This document shows, one piece after another, positions 20,029 through 21,446 of a DNA stretch of 21,446 nucleotides (the stretch's first letter is position 1; each line of letters begins with the position of its first letter). The position numbers and the translations under genes were made by a program. The notes beneath the pieces were generated by a model, which was not told the DNA's origin, searched no databases, and worked only from the letters and a program-made list of their open reading frames with translations. The stretch is from the NCBI GenBank assembly GCA_963592385.1, contig CAVAWX010000028.1, positions 1-21,446 of the forward strand, given 5' to 3'. This DNA is from CAVAWX01 sp963592385. GTDB taxonomy: Bacteria > Actinomycetota > Coriobacteriia > Coriobacteriales > QAMH01.

Positions 20029-21446
20029 GTGGCGGTGAACGCCTTCAACGTGTGCGTGGCCGTGGTTGCGGTCGCGACCATAGTCGGGATCGTGGCGGGT
20101 ATGCGCCGCGCTTCCGACGAGGCCACGCACCGCCCGGCGCTTGCCGCTATGGCCGTGCACGCGGTGCTGCTGTGCGCCTTTCTCGTCGTCATTTTGATGG
20201 TGCGCCAGTCGTGGGCGCCCGTGGTGCTGGCCGCGCTCGTCGTGGTCGCGCCGCCGGCGGCCTACTATGGCGTGCGCATGTATCTTGCACGCGGCGGCGA
20301 GAAGGAAGAGGCCGCGGCCGACGAGGGCGCGGGCGTGGCGTGGCCGAAGCTGTCCGACAGTCCCCAGAGAGAGCGTTCGCGCAGGTCGGCACCTGGTGCC
20401 GCGCCTGCCGCGGAAGGCGGTGACGCGCGCGGCGATGGGGGTGCGGACGGTGCGGGCGCGCCCGTGCCGGATGCCACGCCGCAGCCGCAGCCGGTGGTCC
20501 AGGTGCGCGAGCAGCGCCAGATTCACGGCGAGAGCGCCCGCAGATTTGCCCCGCGTCGCGCACGTGGGGAGTCCTTTCCCGCGTTCGGCAGCATCCAGGC
20601 GCAGCAGCCTGTGCCGGTGTGGGAAAAGCCCGAGCCTGTGGCGGCGGACGGCGAGCTGTTGAAGCCCGAGCCTGTTGTGACCGCCGATGTCGCCGAACCC
20701 CTGCGCCCTGTTCCCGTCGAGGCAGACGACGAGCCCTTGCAGCCCGTTCCTGTGGAGGATGGCGACGAGCCCCTGCAGCCTGTTCCCGTCGAAGCGGATA
20801 GTGAACCCTTGCATCCTGTGCCCGTGGACGAAGCCGGCGACGAGCCGTTGCGGCCTGTGCCCGTGGAAAATGATGAACCTCTGCGCCCCGTGCCCGCTGA
20901 CGAGGCCGAGTCTTTGCACCCTGTTCCCGCTGACGAGACGGATGGCGAACCGCTGTGCCCCGTGCCCGTTGACGAGGCCGAGCCCTTGCGTCCCGTGCCC
21001 GTTGACGAGGCGGATGGCGAAGCTTTGCGCCCCGTGCCCGTTGCGCCGGACGACGAGCCGCTGCGTCCCGTTCCTGTGTCTGCGAACGAGGAGCCGATGC
21101 GCCCCGTCCCCGTCGAGGCGGACGAGGAGGCGCCGCGCCCCGCGCCGCGTGCGCCGCGCGACCCGAACATACCCCATGCCGACGACACGGCGGCCGACTG
21201 CAAGGTCCGCGCCTTCCAGCGCGCCCGCCGCCGCGAACGCGAGCAGGAGGAGGCCGCCGAGGCCGAGGCCCGCGCAATGGCCGAAGCTGCCGAGGCCGAG
21301 GCCCGTGCAATGGCCGAAGCTGCCGAGGCCGAGGCTCGCGCGGCGCAAGAGGCCGCCGAGGTTGAGGCCCGCACGGCGGGGGAGGAGGGCGCGTGCCAGC
21401 CCGTCCCCGTGCCTGCCCACGAGCCGGGCGCGGAGCCGGCGGCGGC
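20029..21446 (+). CDS. Unrecognised membrane protein with Pro/Val/Glu repeat tail (partial, open at right edge)
   Basis: A frame of 472 codons runs without a stop from GTG 20029 to the window end. AAGGAG (20017-20022) is 6 bases upstream and the gene starts 30 bases after rpoC with no terminator, so cotranscription is likely. Three hydrophobic spans (about 7-25, 38-58, 62-81) with RR after the first suggest N-out, C-in, but the topology is uncertain. A low-complexity linker (about 85-220) follows, then about twelve repeats of the form EPL-x-PVPV plus 3-6 acidic residues (about 223-365), a basic patch AFQRARRRERE (about 395-405) and three 11-residue Glu/Ala-rich repeats suggesting a helix. I do not recognise the family. 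Third-position GC is lower in the repeat tail than in rpoBC. The usual neighbours rpsL, rpsG and fusA are not seen before the edge. Confidence 0.75.
   Translation, partial: MAVNAFNVCVAVVAVATIVGIVAGMRRASDEATHRPALAAMAVHAVLLCAFLVVILMVRQSWAPVVLAALVVVAPPAAYYGVRMYLARGGEKEEAAADEGAGVAWPKLSDSPQRERSRRSAPGAAPAAEGGDARGDGGADGAGAPVPDATPQPQPVVQVREQRQIHGESARRFAPRRARGESFPAFGSIQAQQPVPVWEKPEPVAADGELLKPEPVVTADVAEPLRPVPVEADDEPLQPVPVEDGDEPLQPVPVEADSEPLHPVPVDEAGDEPLRPVPVENDEPLRPVPADEAESLHPVPADETDGEPLCPVPVDEAEPLRPVPVDEADGEALRPVPVAPDDEPLRPVPVSANEEPMRPVPVEADEEAPRPAPRAPRDPNIPHADDTAADCKVRAFQRARRREREQEEAAEAEARAMAEAAEAEARAMAEAAEAEARAAQEAAEVEARTAGEEGACQPVPVPAHEPGAEPAA
20695..21123 (+). repeat. Protein-level tandem repeat (EPL-x-PVPV, about 12 copies)
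   Basis: About twelve in-frame units of 10-13 codons share Glu-Pro-Leu-(Arg/Gln/His/Cys)-Pro-Val-Pro-(Val/Ala). Spacers of Asp/Glu/Ala residues vary in length. The core codons vary freely (CCC/CCT, GTG/GTT/GTC), so the repeat is kept at the protein level and is not a recent DNA duplication. Confidence 0.9.
21256..21354 (+). repeat. 33-bp tandem repeat (3 copies) coding for Glu/Ala-rich helix
   Basis: Units at 21256-21288 and 21289-21321 are nearly identical (one base different); a third at 21322-21354 is diverged. Each encodes an 11-residue AEAEARAMAEA-type unit. Unlike the Pro/Val repeat, this one is conserved at the DNA level and so is younger or prone to length change. Confidence 0.85.

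Noticed and set aside
20695..21123. CRISPR-like regular repeats
   Set aside because: Units are in frame, degenerate at codon third positions and vary in length, which is the pattern of a protein repeat and not of a repeat-spacer array.

Overview
The window comes from a high-GC actinobacterium. The best guess is class Coriobacteriia, probably an Eggerthellaceae-like gut anaerobe; this is inferred from protein style and gene content, not from a database search. A run of ten Ns at 9297-9306 shows the sequence is a draft scaffold.

Layout. (1) 1-759, + strand: the C-terminal end of a RelB/DinJ-type antitoxin, a YafQ-like toxin cut to 36 codons, and a small ModE-type DNA-binding protein. (2) 810-10350, - strand: a tightly packed operon equivalent to the actinobacterial fhaA-fhaB-pstP-rodA-pbpA-pknA-pknB locus. 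In transcription order it holds a multi-membrane-span Ser/Thr kinase (broken in the assembly by the N gap), FhaA, FhaB, a PP2C phosphatase, a SEDS glycosyltransferase fused in frame to a class B penicillin-binding protein, and a PASTA kinase. Two of the junctions are ATGA overlaps. Together these genes look like one cell-wall growth unit: kinases and phosphatase set the phosphorylation state, FHA proteins read phosphothreonine, and the SEDS-PBP protein polymerises and crosslinks peptidoglycan. (3) 10351-10669: a compact divergent promoter region with three short repeats, followed by a structured rplJ leader that ends in a strong intrinsic terminator next to the rplJ ribosome binding site. (4) 10670-19998, + strand: rplJ-rplL, a terminator, a separate rpoB promoter with a foldable leader, then rpoB-rpoC. 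(5) 20029-21446, + strand: an unrecognised membrane protein whose tail is built from about twelve Glu-Pro-Leu-x-Pro-Val-Pro repeats and a Glu/Ala-rich coiled-coil-like stretch; it is open at the window edge.

The most interesting observation is in rpoC. The beta' subunit carries a C-terminal extension of about 245 residues that contains a gapless match of about 55 residues to the alpha-subunit C-terminal domain of RNA polymerase (alpha-CTD), including the positions that bind UP-element DNA in E. coli. The natural RodA-PbpA fusion, the kinase hidden behind the gap, the rplJ attenuator and the repeat-tailed membrane protein behind rpoC also merit a second look.
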